A DNA stretch of 53,179 nucleotides from an uncultured Bacteroidales bacterium (GCA_902798015.1 CADBVL010000008.1:1-53179); one strand, 5' to 3'. Counted from the stretch's first letter, positions 34,237 to 42,755 are shown. Made by a program: numbers and translations. Notes: generated from the sequence alone by a model not told the origin.

Positions 34237-34262
34237 CCAAATGGTAAATGACCAGATGGTAC
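34233..34262 (+). repeat. Two 15-bp units at the tdk/priA junction
   Basis: AATGACCAAATGGTA and AATGACCAGATGGTA in tandem, holding the tdk stop and two possible priA start codons (34241 and 34256). Confidence 0.85.
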
Positions 34263-36268
34263 ATTACATTGATGTCATATTACCTTTAGCCATCCGAGAT
34301 TGTTATACGTATAGCATCCCGGATGGCTTGTCTATACCTGCGCCTGGCACGCGCGTGCTGGTGCCGCTGATGCGTAAACAGGTGCGGGGGATCGTGTTAC
34401 GTGAGCATACGGAGGAGGTCTCCACGGACTTTGCGGCGAAGATCAAGCCTATTTTCTCTGTGAGCGAGACAGCGCCAACGGTGTCTGCCGAGCAGCTGGC
34501 TTTATGGCAATGGATGAGCAGTTATTATATGTGTACGTTGGGCGAAGTGATGGCTGCGGCTTTGCCTTCCGGGCTGGATAACCGTCTGCTCAATCCTCCC
34601 AAGCGCCGCCGCACGCATATAGCGCCATACGACGGGCCTGTCGAGCCGATGCATCCTCTTACGCCTGCGCAAGCGAAAAGTGTCGATGAAATCGGGCAAT
34701 TATGGTCCTCCGGCAAGCAGATTGTTCTTTTGCACGGTGTGACTTCCAGCGGCAAGACGGATATGTATATCCATCTTATCCGGGCGCAGTTGGAGGCGGG
34801 TAAGAATGTATTGTATTTAGTGCCGGAGATAGCCCTGACGACCCAACTGACTTCGCGACTGCAACATATCTTCGGTGACCGGCTGACGGTGTATCACAGC
34901 CGTTTCACAGACGCGGAAAGAGAGGAGTTGTATCTGGCATCTGCGCGTCAAGAGCCGCATGTGGTGATCGGTGCGCGCAGTGCAGTGTTTCTGCCGATAC
35001 CGAATATAGGCCTGGTGATTGTGGATGAAGAGCATGAGCCCAGTTACAAGCAGGCGGAGCCGGCACCGCGTTATCATGCGCGTGCTGCGGCTATTCTCCT
35101 GGGGCAGATTCACAAGGCGAAGGTGCTGCTGGGGACCGCCACTCCTTCGGTGGAGTCGTATTATCTGGCGCAGAAAGGTGTGTACGGACTGGTGACGCTT
35201 ACCGAGCGCTACGGTGGTGTTGAACTGCCGGAAATCCGTCTTGTTGATCTCAAGCGACAATACGAGCGCAAGGAGATGTACGGTCATTTCAGCGACCCGC
35301 TGGTAGCGCGTATCCGCGAGACCTTGGCGGAGCACAAGCAAGTCATTCTGTTTCAGAACCGCCGCGGTTATGCGCCTCAGTTGCAGTGTGTGTCCTGCGG
35401 TCAGCCGCCGCGTTGTGTGCAGTGCGACGTGCCGATGACCTTGCATCTGCGAGCCAAGGAGTTGCGGTGCCATTACTGCGGGTATCATGCGCCTATTCCG
35501 CCTGTCTGTCCGCAGTGCGGCGGAGAGTTGAAGTCCATCGGTTTCGGCACGGAGCGCATCGAGGATGAGATACAGGAGCTCTTTCCCGAGGCACGGGTAC
35601 TGCGCATGGACTTGGATTCGACCCGCAGCAAGACGGCGTATCAGGATATCATCAATGCGTTCTCGCGTCACGAATGTGACATCCTGGTGGGCACGCAGAT
35701 GGTGACGAAAGGCCTGCATTTCGATGATGTACGGTTAGTGGCGGTGCTGAATGCGGACCCGTTGTTCAACCAGCCTGATTTCCGTGCCTACGAGCGCGCT
35801 TTCCAGATGTTGGAGCAGGTAGCAGGGCGTGCCGGGAGAAAAGGTACGAAAGGTGAAGTATGGATTCAGACTTTCGATACGAAGAATGCCGTGCTGGAGA
35901 TGGTACGGAATCATGACTATGAGGCCTTATACCGGCAGCAGACAGCGGAGCGTGAGATGTTCCATTATCCCCCATTTCATCGGATAATTCGTATTCAGAT
36001 GCGTGATCATAATGCGGCGCGTGTACAGGCAGTGGCAATGCAGCTTCAGGCGCATCTGAAGCAAGTCTTCGGAGCGCGTATATCGTCTGTTATCATACCG
36101 CCTGTCGAGCGTGTCCAGGCTTATACGATACGCGAGTTGAATCTGCGTATCGAGCAGGGCGCCAATATAGGCGAGGCGAAAAGACGACTGAAGGAGTCGA
36201 TAGACTATATTCTGTCGAATTCATCGAATAAAAATGTAAAACTAATCATAGATTGTGACCCGATATGA
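34241..36268 (+). CDS. priA: Primosomal protein N' (replication restart helicase PriA)
   Basis: Superfamily 2 helicase of about 675 residues that reloads the replisome at stalled forks. It has the N-terminal 3'-DNA-binding domain (YIDVILPLAIRDCYTYSIPDG), Walker A GVTSSGKTDMYIHL, DEEH box VIVDEEHEPSYKQ, motif III GTATPSVESYY, and the eight-cysteine zinc module CVSCG...CVQCD...CHYCG...CPQCG. The helicase C-terminal part has VGTQMVTKGLHFDDV and QVAGRAGRKGTKG. The start is uncertain: 34241 and 34256 are both ATGs in the repeat, and 34256 (MVHYIDV) best fits family N-termini. The stop overlaps the next start (ATGA). Confidence 0.94.
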   Translation: MVNDQMVHYIDVILPLAIRDCYTYSIPDGLSIPAPGTRVLVPLMRKQVRGIVLREHTEEVSTDFAAKIKPIFSVSETAPTVSAEQLALWQWMSSYYMCTLGEVMAAALPSGLDNRLLNPPKRRRTHIAPYDGPVEPMHPLTPAQAKSVDEIGQLWSSGKQIVLLHGVTSSGKTDMYIHLIRAQLEAGKNVLYLVPEIALTTQLTSRLQHIFGDRLTVYHSRFTDAEREELYLASARQEPHVVIGARSAVFLPIPNIGLVIVDEEHEPSYKQAEPAPRYHARAAAILLGQIHKAKVLLGTATPSVESYYLAQKGVYGLVTLTERYGGVELPEIRLVDLKRQYERKEMYGHFSDPLVARIRETLAEHKQVILFQNRRGYAPQLQCVSCGQPPRCVQCDVPMTLHLRAKELRCHYCGYHAPIPPVCPQCGGELKSIGFGTERIEDEIQELFPEARVLRMDLDSTRSKTAYQDIINAFSRHECDILVGTQMVTKGLHFDDVRLVAVLNADPLFNQPDFRAYERAFQMLEQVAGRAGRKGTKGEVWIQTFDTKNAVLEMVRNHDYEALYRQQTAEREMFHYPPFHRIIRIQMRDHNAARVQAVAMQLQAHLKQVFGARISSVIIPPVERVQAYTIRELNLRIEQGANIGEAKRRLKESIDYILSNSSNKNVKLIIDCDPI

Positions 36269-37212
36269 TAGAAGAAAAGAAACGTCGTGTGGCTTATATC
36301 AACGAGATGATAGAGAGCAATCATGCAGCCGAGTTGGTAAAAGAAGGTGAGGATTATCATTCCGAGCAACTCACGAGTATCGCCAAGGAGATATGCGCCC
36401 GTTCCGAAGTGCGTGTAGTGCTGATAGCCGGTCCTTCGTCGAGTGGCAAAACGAGTACCAGTCACCGTTTGTGTCTGGAGTTGTTGGCTCAAGGCAAACA
36501 GCCGGTAGCTTTGTCGCTGGACAACTGGTACGTAGATGGTACGCTGACACCGCTTAAGGCGGACGGGACGAAGGATTATGAATCGGTGTATGCGATTGAT
36601 CTCAAGCAGTTGGAGTCCGATCTGAAGGCTTTGATAGCCGGTAAGGAGATTGCCTTGCCGACTTTCAATTTCGCGGAGGAGAAGCGCGAGTATATGGGTG
36701 ACACGCTGCAGTTGGAGCGTGATGGTATATTGGTGATAGAAGGCATCCATGCGCTTAATCCTATTCTCACGGAGCATATCGATGCGTCGAGTAAGTTCAA
36801 GGTCTATGCGGCGCCGATGAGTTCGATCTCTTTGGATGGCGAACGCTGGGTGCCGACGTATGTAAACAGGTTATTGCGGAGGATGAGCCGTGACTTACGT
36901 ACCCGCGGCAAGTCGCCGCTCATGACACTTTCCATCTGGCCGTCGGTGGTGGAGGGGGAGGCGCAATGGATAGAGCCGTTCAAGAAAGAGGCGGATGCCC
37001 TCTTCGATACCTCGATGACATACGAAATGTCGGCCTTGCGTATGACGGTAGAGACGGCTTTGCAGACAGTCCCTGCGAGTGCCGAAGAATATGAGACAGC
37101 GAAGTTATTGCTTTTCTATCTGAATTTCTTCGAACCTCTGCCTTCTTCCTTTATTCCGCGCACGTCTATCTTGCGCGAATTCATCGGGGGAAGTCAGTTC
37201 AACGTGGGATGA
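36265..37212 (+). CDS. Uridine kinase-like nucleoside kinase
   Basis: P-loop kinase of 315 residues related to uridine kinase/phosphoribulokinase. It has Walker A LIAGPSSSGKTSTSHRL, LSLDNWYVDG (the YxD substrate loop), a lid region LPTFNFAEEKRE and VIEGIHALNPIL. This corresponds to the C-terminal half of the roughly 550-residue Bacteroidales nucleoside kinase with an N-terminal TGS/threonyl-tRNA-synthetase-like domain, here missing, so it is a shorter form. It is translationally coupled to priA. The substrate is probably a pyrimidine nucleoside. Confidence 0.78.
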   Translation: MIEEKKRRVAYINEMIESNHAAELVKEGEDYHSEQLTSIAKEICARSEVRVVLIAGPSSSGKTSTSHRLCLELLAQGKQPVALSLDNWYVDGTLTPLKADGTKDYESVYAIDLKQLESDLKALIAGKEIALPTFNFAEEKREYMGDTLQLERDGILVIEGIHALNPILTEHIDASSKFKVYAAPMSSISLDGERWVPTYVNRLLRRMSRDLRTRGKSPLMTLSIWPSVVEGEAQWIEPFKKEADALFDTSMTYEMSALRMTVETALQTVPASAEEYETAKLLLFYLNFFEPLPSSFIPRTSILREFIGGSQFNVG

Positions 37213-37439
37213 TGTCCCCCGTCATCGGGGGAACGAGCGAAGCAGAGGAAAAGTTCCGACCGATAGGCTTCGATGAGTAATTTTGTTTAAAGAGAAAAAA
37301 GGAAAAGATATGGACACAGCCGAGAGGTTGTGTCTTTTTTTTGTAAAAAATAGTGAGTACGAGGACAAAAAAAGACACAAGCTATGCAGGGAAGATATAT
37401 GGAAAAGAGGAGGTGGTGGGAGAGAAAATGCAAATTTAT
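37213..37439. other. Noncoding stretch after the kinase gene
   Basis: Contains a perfect GC hairpin CCCCCG-TCAT-CGGGGG at 37216-37231 with no T-run, then A-rich sequence. No supported gene; short frames here lack any family signature. Confidence 0.6.
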
Positions 37440-37470
37440 TTGCGTATGTGCAATTTTTGTTGTACCTTTG
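37440..37470 (+). promoter_or_regulatory. Promoter at the left edge of the accessory island
   Basis: TTG at 37440-37442, 20 bp, TACCTTTG at 37463-37470, followed by CAGCC. It faces right, into a roughly 270-nt untranslated stretch before the small HTH gene. Confidence 0.8.
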
Positions 37471-37480
37471 CAGCCGCAAA

Positions 37481-37527
37481 TGGCTCAAATTAAACGTTCC
37501 TTTTTTTTGAGCCACCTTTGGAAAAAT
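37481..37527 (+). repeat. Left copy of a 47-bp inverted repeat
   Basis: Matches the reverse complement of 42756-42802 with one mismatch. It starts TGGCTCAAATTAAACG and ends GGAAAAAT. The unit is itself a hairpin, TGGCTCAAA pairing with TTTGAGCCA. Confidence 0.9.
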
Positions 37528-37598
37528 TTTGCACATAATTCACACCCTTTCGGGGGAAAGTTAATCCCGAAAAGGCGGTGCAAAAGTAGAGGTAAATA

Positions 37599-37677
37599 TG
37601 TGACGTCAGAGTCACGTTTTGTGACTAAAATGTGACTTTTTTGTGACCTGATGTGACTTGTGTGACTTTTTTGTGAT
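37599..37677 (+). repeat. TGTGAC repeats with near-helical spacing
   Basis: TGTGAC starts at 37599, 37620, 37631, 37642, 37652 and 37661, with TGTGAT at 37672. Steps are 21, 11, 11, 10, 9 and 11 bp. A TGACGTCA palindrome overlaps the first. They lie about 70-145 bp before the HTH gene. Confidence 0.8.
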
Positions 37678-37688
37678 ATTATAACTTA

Positions 37689-37711
37689 ACTTAGTCCGAA
37701 AAGGAACAAGT
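37689..37711 (+). promoter_or_regulatory. Operator-like palindrome, copy 1
   Basis: ACTTAGTCC, GAAAA, GGAACAAGT: an imperfect 23-bp dyad 33 bp before the HTH start. Copies 2 and 3 are at 38034-38056 and 38307-38329. Confidence 0.65.
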
Positions 37712-37744
37712 CTGGTATGTAAAAACACAAATTTTGAGAAAAAA

Positions 37745-38026
37745 ATGATAGACAAACAAGCCGTACGGATGAGGAATTTGCTGCGTGTCATTGGAAAGAA
37801 TGTCATGACACGGCAGGGAATAATGGCTGAACTTGATCTGAGTAAAGGTGGGATACGGAATTTCCGCGATAATTACTTGAAGCCGGCAGTAGATTTAGGT
37901 TTGGTAAAAATGTATAGACCGGAGTCGCCTAACTGCCCCGAACAAGCATATAAATTAACCCCCAAAGGGCTAACTTTTCTATCTCGTTTAAATGCTAATT
38001 TTCCTCAAGGAAAAGCAGAGGAATAA
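37745..38026 (+). CDS. Small winged-helix-like DNA-binding protein
   Basis: Protein of 93 residues. The middle reads as a helix-turn-helix (TRQGIMAELDLSKGGIRNFRDNYLKPAVDLGLV) followed by a wing-like YRPESPNCPEQAYKLTPKGLTFL, a pattern seen in small archaeal/bacterial winged-helix regulators. No wider family is recognised. It is flanked on both sides by a 23-bp palindrome and preceded by TGTGAC repeats, so autoregulation is a reasonable hypothesis. It lies at the left end of the accessory island containing a restriction system. Confidence 0.6.
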   Translation: MIDKQAVRMRNLLRVIGKNVMTRQGIMAELDLSKGGIRNFRDNYLKPAVDLGLVKMYRPESPNCPEQAYKLTPKGLTFLSRLNANFPQGKAEE

Positions 38027-38033
38027 AAAAATG

Positions 38034-38056
38034 ACTTAGTCCGAAAAGGAATAAGT
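38034..38056. promoter_or_regulatory. Operator-like palindrome, copy 2
   Basis: ACTTAGTCC, GAAAA, GGAATAAGT, with arms extended by AATG/CATT to 31 bp, between the HTH gene and the convergent unknown gene. It could also act as a weak bidirectional terminator. Confidence 0.6.
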
Positions 38057-38065
38057 CATTGTGCA

Positions 38066-39001
38066 TTATCTGTTTCTATTCATGTTGACGCCCAAGGCGT
38101 GTTCGTCTACATCCCATCCGAATTCTTCCGTAAGGCGCATGCATAACTCTACGCGTGTGTGTTTGGCTACGAACTCTTTGAATTCCTCATCAAACTTGCA
38201 CCTTTCCTCAATATACTTCCTCACTTCCGTGTATTTCCCTTTATTGGGAATGGAGAGTATGTCCTCATATTCCGCTGCACTCTTTTTAGCTGTCTTTGTG
38301 GAGTTGACTTGTTCCTTTTCGGAATAAGTCTGCTTGGGTTCTGAGGTGTTTTGTTCGACGGGGTTAGTAATGTATTGTATCGTGACGGGGGCGTTGTAAA
38401 TAGTGCCCTGGTTGTTGTCTTGTTTGTACTGCGTTCCAATGATCTGCGTGTATTTCTCTTCCATAGTCGAAGGGGCGTTTTTAAGTTGGGAATTTTCGTA
38501 TGTCAGTTGTTCGTTTTCGGCAGCTAATTTCTGTAACCTGTTGTGGGTGTCAAGGAGGAAATCTTCCTCGGCAAAATGCTTCTCCTCCGAGTTGAGGAAC
38601 TGGTCGTAGAGGGACACTCCGTCATAGAAGTCCTCGCTGCGGTCTTCGAGGAGCATATTACGGCACATGCGGGCACGGAAACCTTCGGTGCGTTTAAGCA
38701 TAGCCGCGAGGACGATGAGGGTGAGGAGCATGACCTTTTTGTCGTGTCCGACAGAGCCATAGGCAAGCACATCGTACTCCGACTGATTGTCGGAGCAGGT
38801 GGTTTGAAAGACATACGCGAGGAGGAAGTGTGCGGCGTTCATCACGCGCACAACGGGAATCTCGACAGGCACATTATGGGTATAGAAATGGCTCTGCATG
38901 GCGTGCAGCCCGTTGATGTACATCTCATCTTCGGGGAAGTCACGGCATAGATCCCAGGTGGTCAGTCTGTCATGGTAATATGGTTTGTGGTCAATGTGCA
39001 A
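38066..39001 (-). CDS. Unknown protein with central coiled coil
   Basis: Protein of 311 residues, no family recognised. The first half is compact and helical (VMNAAHFLLAYVFQTTCSDN, KKVMLLTLIVLAAMLKRTEG), with a short hydrophobic helix but no signal peptide. Residues about 150-185 form a coiled coil (LQKLAAENEQLTYENSQLK). Then come a Gln/Asn-rich linker and a charged C-terminal domain (KYTEVRKYIEERCKFDEEF). It lies next to the restriction-modification genes on the same strand, 40 bases downstream of the endonuclease. Codons 222-230 coincide with palindrome copy 3. It may be a restriction-island accessory; no function is claimed. Confidence 0.6.
   Translation of the reverse strand: MHIDHKPYYHDRLTTWDLCRDFPEDEMYINGLHAMQSHFYTHNVPVEIPVVRVMNAAHFLLAYVFQTTCSDNQSEYDVLAYGSVGHDKKVMLLTLIVLAAMLKRTEGFRARMCRNMLLEDRSEDFYDGVSLYDQFLNSEEKHFAEEDFLLDTHNRLQKLAAENEQLTYENSQLKNAPSTMEEKYTQIIGTQYKQDNNQGTIYNAPVTIQYITNPVEQNTSEPKQTYSEKEQVNSTKTAKKSAAEYEDILSIPNKGKYTEVRKYIEERCKFDEEFKEFVAKHTRVELCMRLTEEFGWDVDEHALGVNMNRNR
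38307..38329 (-). promoter_or_regulatory. Palindrome copy 3, inside the unknown gene
   Basis: On the minus strand ACTTATTCC, GAAAA, GGAACAAGT, translated as TYSEKEQV. It has the same core as copies 1 and 2. Confidence 0.55.
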
Positions 39002-39040
39002 GGTTATTTACTACTAACATACTTTATGTGTTGTTATGTA

Positions 39041-40177
39041 TTACCATTGTTTTCCGTTTGTCAATACATCGGTAATCCTTGACCAATTAAAAGAAAGTCC
39101 TCTTTGTGGGTCAAAATATCGATTTCCCGTACAGTGTAGTAGTCCCATTTTATTCCACAGTTTTAGTTCGTCCCGAATATAACTGCCCTTTTTGTTTGTG
39201 GTTACTGCCGTTGGTTTTCTCTTACCTATAAGACCTCTATCTGTCAGTTCATCATCTAAAATTTGCTTAAACTCCATTGATGTGCCTGACTGATATGACT
39301 GTTGAATTTCATCTACTGCATGTATTAAATCAATATGATGTCCTGTTGTGAGGATGAGGTATGATAAGGCATTTTTGAAGTTTGCACTATCAGAGCCATA
39401 ACGTGTGCCTATTTCTAAAAGCTTAAATCCTACGTCGCTGAGTTTTCCCTCTTTGCTAGTCCAAAGTCCAAGTTGCTCAAAAGGAATTCTATAATTTTGT
39501 TTATATGAGCCAGGAGAACTATCTTGCACATGTCTAAAGTGTCCTTCAAAATCTTTACATTTACCCGTAGTTAAACGACGCCAGAAATCGGGAAAAATAT
39601 GATCGGTATAAATATCTCCTTCCAAATCGGCATATTGAAAACTCAATTTCAGCAAATCATAAACTTCGTAAAAACTCATATCTCTCCACCAGCACCAGAA
39701 AGTTTTGTTACCCTCGTCGGTCGCCGAAGCGGAAGCTGTAAAAGTACGCTCTCCTCGTATGGCTTTTAGAATACTTACTGAAAAATCTTCTGGCTTATAT
39801 GAATAAAGCGAAATAGGAGTATTCTTCATTACATCCGAAGCCAAAACATCTTTGATATATGCAGCTATTTGAAAGCCATCATCTGCACGTTCAGGAAGAA
39901 TAAGACCGCTATATGTGTGTTTTTGGAGATACGTAATAGTTTGACCTAATCCGCACACATATTCTCGCTTGCTTTGCATGGGTGGTTTATACTCAAGCGC
40001 ATATGATACGTGTTTGTTATCATCGTAACAAACATAATCTGGTCTAGGCCAACCCCAATCTCCAATTCTTCTTAAAGAAGGAGAGAAGACTTGTTGATAG
40101 GGCGCTACACTGCTTCTGATTTGCTGAAGAATAAAGCCTCCGCATTTTTCAGCTCCTGCATCATGTTCTTGTGCCAT
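39041..40177 (-). CDS. Probable type II restriction endonuclease, PD-(D/E)XK
   Basis: Protein of 378 residues encoded directly after two cytosine methyltransferases (1-base gap to the nearer). Residues about 50-70 hold a PD-(D/E)XK-like core: RPDYVCYDDNK, then SYALEYKPP (PD...E-Y-K). The rest is not recognised; the C-terminal third (SYIRDELKLWNKMGLL) may be a winged-helix recognition part. The role as cognate endonuclease rests on position and the motif. The sequence of the gene is more A/T-rich than its surroundings, fitting horizontal acquisition. Confidence 0.72.
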   Translation of the reverse strand: MAQEHDAGAEKCGGFILQQIRSSVAPYQQVFSPSLRRIGDWGWPRPDYVCYDDNKHVSYALEYKPPMQSKREYVCGLGQTITYLQKHTYSGLILPERADDGFQIAAYIKDVLASDVMKNTPISLYSYKPEDFSVSILKAIRGERTFTASASATDEGNKTFWCWWRDMSFYEVYDLLKLSFQYADLEGDIYTDHIFPDFWRRLTTGKCKDFEGHFRHVQDSSPGSYKQNYRIPFEQLGLWTSKEGKLSDVGFKLLEIGTRYGSDSANFKNALSYLILTTGHHIDLIHAVDEIQQSYQSGTSMEFKQILDDELTDRGLIGKRKPTAVTTNKKGSYIRDELKLWNKMGLLHCTGNRYFDPQRGLSFNWSRITDVLTNGKQW

Positions 40178-40178
40178 A

Positions 40179-41198
40179 TTACGATAAAATTTCTTTTATA
40201 TTATTTGCAATTACTTCTGCGAGTTTGACAGGAACAGCATTTCCTACTTGAATACATTGATTCTGTCTTGACCCGCAAAATATCACATCATCTGGAAATG
40301 TTTGTATTCTGGCTGCTTCTCGTACGGTTAAACTTCGGTTCTTTGTAGGATGTAATGGAAAGGCATTATGCCCCGGAACCATCGTTGTGGACGGTAGCGA
40401 ACGAGATAAACGCCTAAAGACATGGCTAAAGTTTTTAATAGAATGATCTAAGAAATCACTTCGTGAACCTTTTGCTACACTTTGAGGCAAACCATCTTTA
40501 GGAATTCCATGACCTTCTTCTATATAACTAATTCTTTCTGTTACAACTTTATTATGCTTTAATGGCACATGATTAGGAACGATATTTTCTTTTCCTACCA
40601 GATCCATTATAGCATCACCTACGGTAGTGTAATTACTACTATCGTGTGATGGTTGTGGGAAATAAGGTTCTTTACCTAAATCTTTCCGTACGCCCAAGAA
40701 GAATAACCTATACCTTTTCTGAGGCACGCCGTAGTCCGCTGCACATAAAACTTTGGATGTAATATTATATCCTATGTCTTCGAATTCTGCCATAATAGCT
40801 TCCTTAACGGAACCTTTATCGGTAGACAACAGACCTCGTACATTTTCCATCAAAAAAACTTTGGGTTGGATAATACGTACGAAGCGTATAAACTCAAAGA
40901 CTAATTCATTTCTTGGATCTTTCACTAATCTTTTTCCAATAGTGGAGAATCCCTGACACGGTGGTCCGCCTACAATTACATCAATTTTGTGATGGTAGGA
41001 CAAAAGTCGTTCATCGCTCACTTGTCGAATATCCTCCTCCCATACGGGAATATTTGGATAGTTCTGATGATGCGTTTCAATGGCCGGCTTCCAAAATTCT
41101 AAAGAGAACTCTGGTTTAAAACCCGCATTTAAGAAGCCGCGTAAAAGACCGCCTGCTCCGCTAAATAGGTCAATAAATGTATATGTTTTATTTGCCAT
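40179..41198 (-). CDS. DNA (cytosine-5-)-methyltransferase M1
   Basis: C5-methyltransferase of 339 residues. Motif I is DLFSGAGGLLRGF, motif IV GGPPCQGFSTIG with the catalytic Cys, VI MENVRGLL, VIII QKRYRLFFLGVR, and IX/X SLTVREAARIQTFPDD and QVGNAVPV. The ATG at 41198 (MANKTYTFIDLF) is chosen over the longer frame; it overlaps the M2 stop by 11 bases. The target-recognition region differs from M2, but the segment TMVPGHNAFPLHP is shared almost exactly, pointing to an old duplication. Confidence 0.92.
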   Translation of the reverse strand: MANKTYTFIDLFSGAGGLLRGFLNAGFKPEFSLEFWKPAIETHHQNYPNIPVWEEDIRQVSDERLLSYHHKIDVIVGGPPCQGFSTIGKRLVKDPRNELVFEFIRFVRIIQPKVFLMENVRGLLSTDKGSVKEAIMAEFEDIGYNITSKVLCAADYGVPQKRYRLFFLGVRKDLGKEPYFPQPSHDSSNYTTVGDAIMDLVGKENIVPNHVPLKHNKVVTERISYIEEGHGIPKDGLPQSVAKGSRSDFLDHSIKNFSHVFRRLSRSLPSTTMVPGHNAFPLHPTKNRSLTVREAARIQTFPDDVIFCGSRQNQCIQVGNAVPVKLAEVIANNIKEILS

Positions 41199-42231
41199 TA
41201 TTAGAATAGTATTCGTCAAGAAGTGTTTTAATATGCTCTGCCCACACATTGGATAATACAACAGGGACAGCATTTCCTACTTGCATGCACTGCTTCTGTC
41301 TTGAGCCGCAGAATATAAAGTCATCCGGGAATGTTTGAATTCTGGCAGCTTCACGAACGGTTAAACTGCGGTTAAGCCAAGGATGTATTGGAAACGCGTT
41401 ATGACCAGGAACCATTGTAAGTGATGGTTGATTCCTATCGAGACGTTTAAATGTATTGCCAAAATTCTTCCTATATAATTCTGGTGGCAATTTATCCTCT
41501 GGCATCCGTCCTCCTTCAGGTATTAGCGCATAACGTCTTATGTTTATTTCACCATGATTTAATGCACTATGATTATTTGCTACCACATTTTCATCAGCCA
41601 AATCTCCTATTGCCTCAAGTACGGTTTTATACGGGAGTAAGCCTTCGCCATGTGTTTTGACTGGCGGTGTCATTTTTATCCCAACTCTATTTCCGTAGAA
41701 GAAAACTCTCTCACGTATTTGTGGAACGCCGAAATCAGCCGCATTTAATATAACATAGTTAAAGTCATACCCTGTTTCGGCAAATGTCCGTTTGATTTCC
41801 TCAAAAATAGTTCCTTTGTCTCTGGTTATAAGCCCTCGTACATTCTCCATTAAGAAGAACTTAGGCTTAATGTGATTAAGAACTCGAACATACTGCTTAA
41901 AAAGGGTATTGCGAGGATCAAAACGCTTTCTTCTTTCTTCATCGGAAGAAACGCGCGCTCCGATAGTGGAGAATCCTTGACAAGGAGGTCCACCTATCAA
42001 AACGTCAACATCTGTGCAGTTGTATTGGTCGAGAATATCTTCTGACAAATTATAGATGTCCCCATGGAGAAATGGGATGTCAGGCATATTCGTCTTATGC
42101 ACGTTCGCACAATCATCATCAAAATCAGTTGAAAGGAGTATTTTATAATCTGCTTTTGCAAATCCAATTGTGAATCCTCCTGCTCCACTAAATAAGTCAA
42201 CTACTGTGTATTTTTTACCGTTCTTTATCAT
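41188..42231 (-). CDS. DNA (cytosine-5-)-methyltransferase M2
   Basis: C5-methyltransferase of 347 residues and first gene of the restriction operon. It has VVDLFSGAGGFTIGF (I), GGPPCQGFSTIG (IV), MENVRGLITRDKG (VI), QIRERVFFYG (VIII), SLTVREAARIQTFPDD and QVGNAVPV (IX/X). Two C5-methyltransferases with a single endonuclease is the arrangement known for some systems with asymmetric sites such as HgaI, each enzyme protecting one strand; that is inference here. Upstream, 42232-42395 holds no clear promoter. Confidence 0.92.
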   Translation of the reverse strand: MIKNGKKYTVVDLFSGAGGFTIGFAKADYKILLSTDFDDDCANVHKTNMPDIPFLHGDIYNLSEDILDQYNCTDVDVLIGGPPCQGFSTIGARVSSDEERRKRFDPRNTLFKQYVRVLNHIKPKFFLMENVRGLITRDKGTIFEEIKRTFAETGYDFNYVILNAADFGVPQIRERVFFYGNRVGIKMTPPVKTHGEGLLPYKTVLEAIGDLADENVVANNHSALNHGEINIRRYALIPEGGRMPEDKLPPELYRKNFGNTFKRLDRNQPSLTMVPGHNAFPIHPWLNRSLTVREAARIQTFPDDFIFCGSRQKQCMQVGNAVPVVLSNVWAEHIKTLLDEYYSNNGK

Positions 42232-42395
42232 AATCTATGTTTTTCTTCTTCATCAAAAGGCAACGCTATGCAGCGTCCAAAGGCAGACCAATGCCCATCG
42301 CTGCACAGCTTCTGTTGCCCATGTAATTCTTAATCCGCATAATTGGTCTTTTATGGATGAATAATTATTAGGTCATTCCTCTGAATAGGAATGTT

Positions 42396-42755
42396 TTATT
42401 CCGGTAAACTATGATGCCATGCACCATTCTTGTGCAGGCAGAGGATTAGCTGGCGGGCATCGTCGGAGCCGAGCTCTGCTGCTCTGAGCAACATGATATC
42501 CGCCTCATCACGGGAGACCGTGGTGCAGGAAGCAGGGAAAGAGGCAGGGTCCTGCCACTTCAGATAAGCAGCCGCACCCGTGACGAACAAGCCGCGCGGG
42601 TCCTCGTCCATGTACGCGCGCTCCGCATAATATAAAAGAGAATCGGGGCTGTAAAACACAGCGGAACTAACCGCTACAGGCTTTTCTTTTGACGTGCACG
42701 CGCCCAAAATCAGCGTGCATGTAACAGCCAAAATGATATAACTAATTCGCTTCAT
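42396..42755 (-). CDS. Small lipoprotein
   Basis: Protein of 119 residues: MKRISYIILAVTCTLILGAC gives a signal peptide with lipobox LGAC, then SKEKPVAVSS. The mature part contains a repeat-like helical motif (YYAERAYMDEDPRGLFVTGAAAYLK, ADIMLLRAAELGSDDARQLILCL) resembling Sel1/TPR units. The ATG at 42755 abuts the right inverted-repeat copy. No family assigned. Confidence 0.6.
   Translation of the reverse strand: MKRISYIILAVTCTLILGACTSKEKPVAVSSAVFYSPDSLLYYAERAYMDEDPRGLFVTGAAAYLKWQDPASFPASCTTVSRDEADIMLLRAAELGSDDARQLILCLHKNGAWHHSLPE

Noticed and set aside
37222-37536. 104-codon frame on the minus strand starting MCKIFPKVAQKKGTFNLS
   Set aside because: It runs through the inverted repeat and the reverse of a promoter; the recognisable words are translations of repeats, not protein conservation.
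37581-37588. Minus-strand TACTTTTG as a promoter
   Set aside because: No TTG at 20 bp and no minus-strand gene downstream.
42374-42393. Hairpin CATTCCT/AGGAATG after the lipoprotein gene as terminator
   Set aside because: Seven-bp A/T-rich stem without a T-run; too weak to call.
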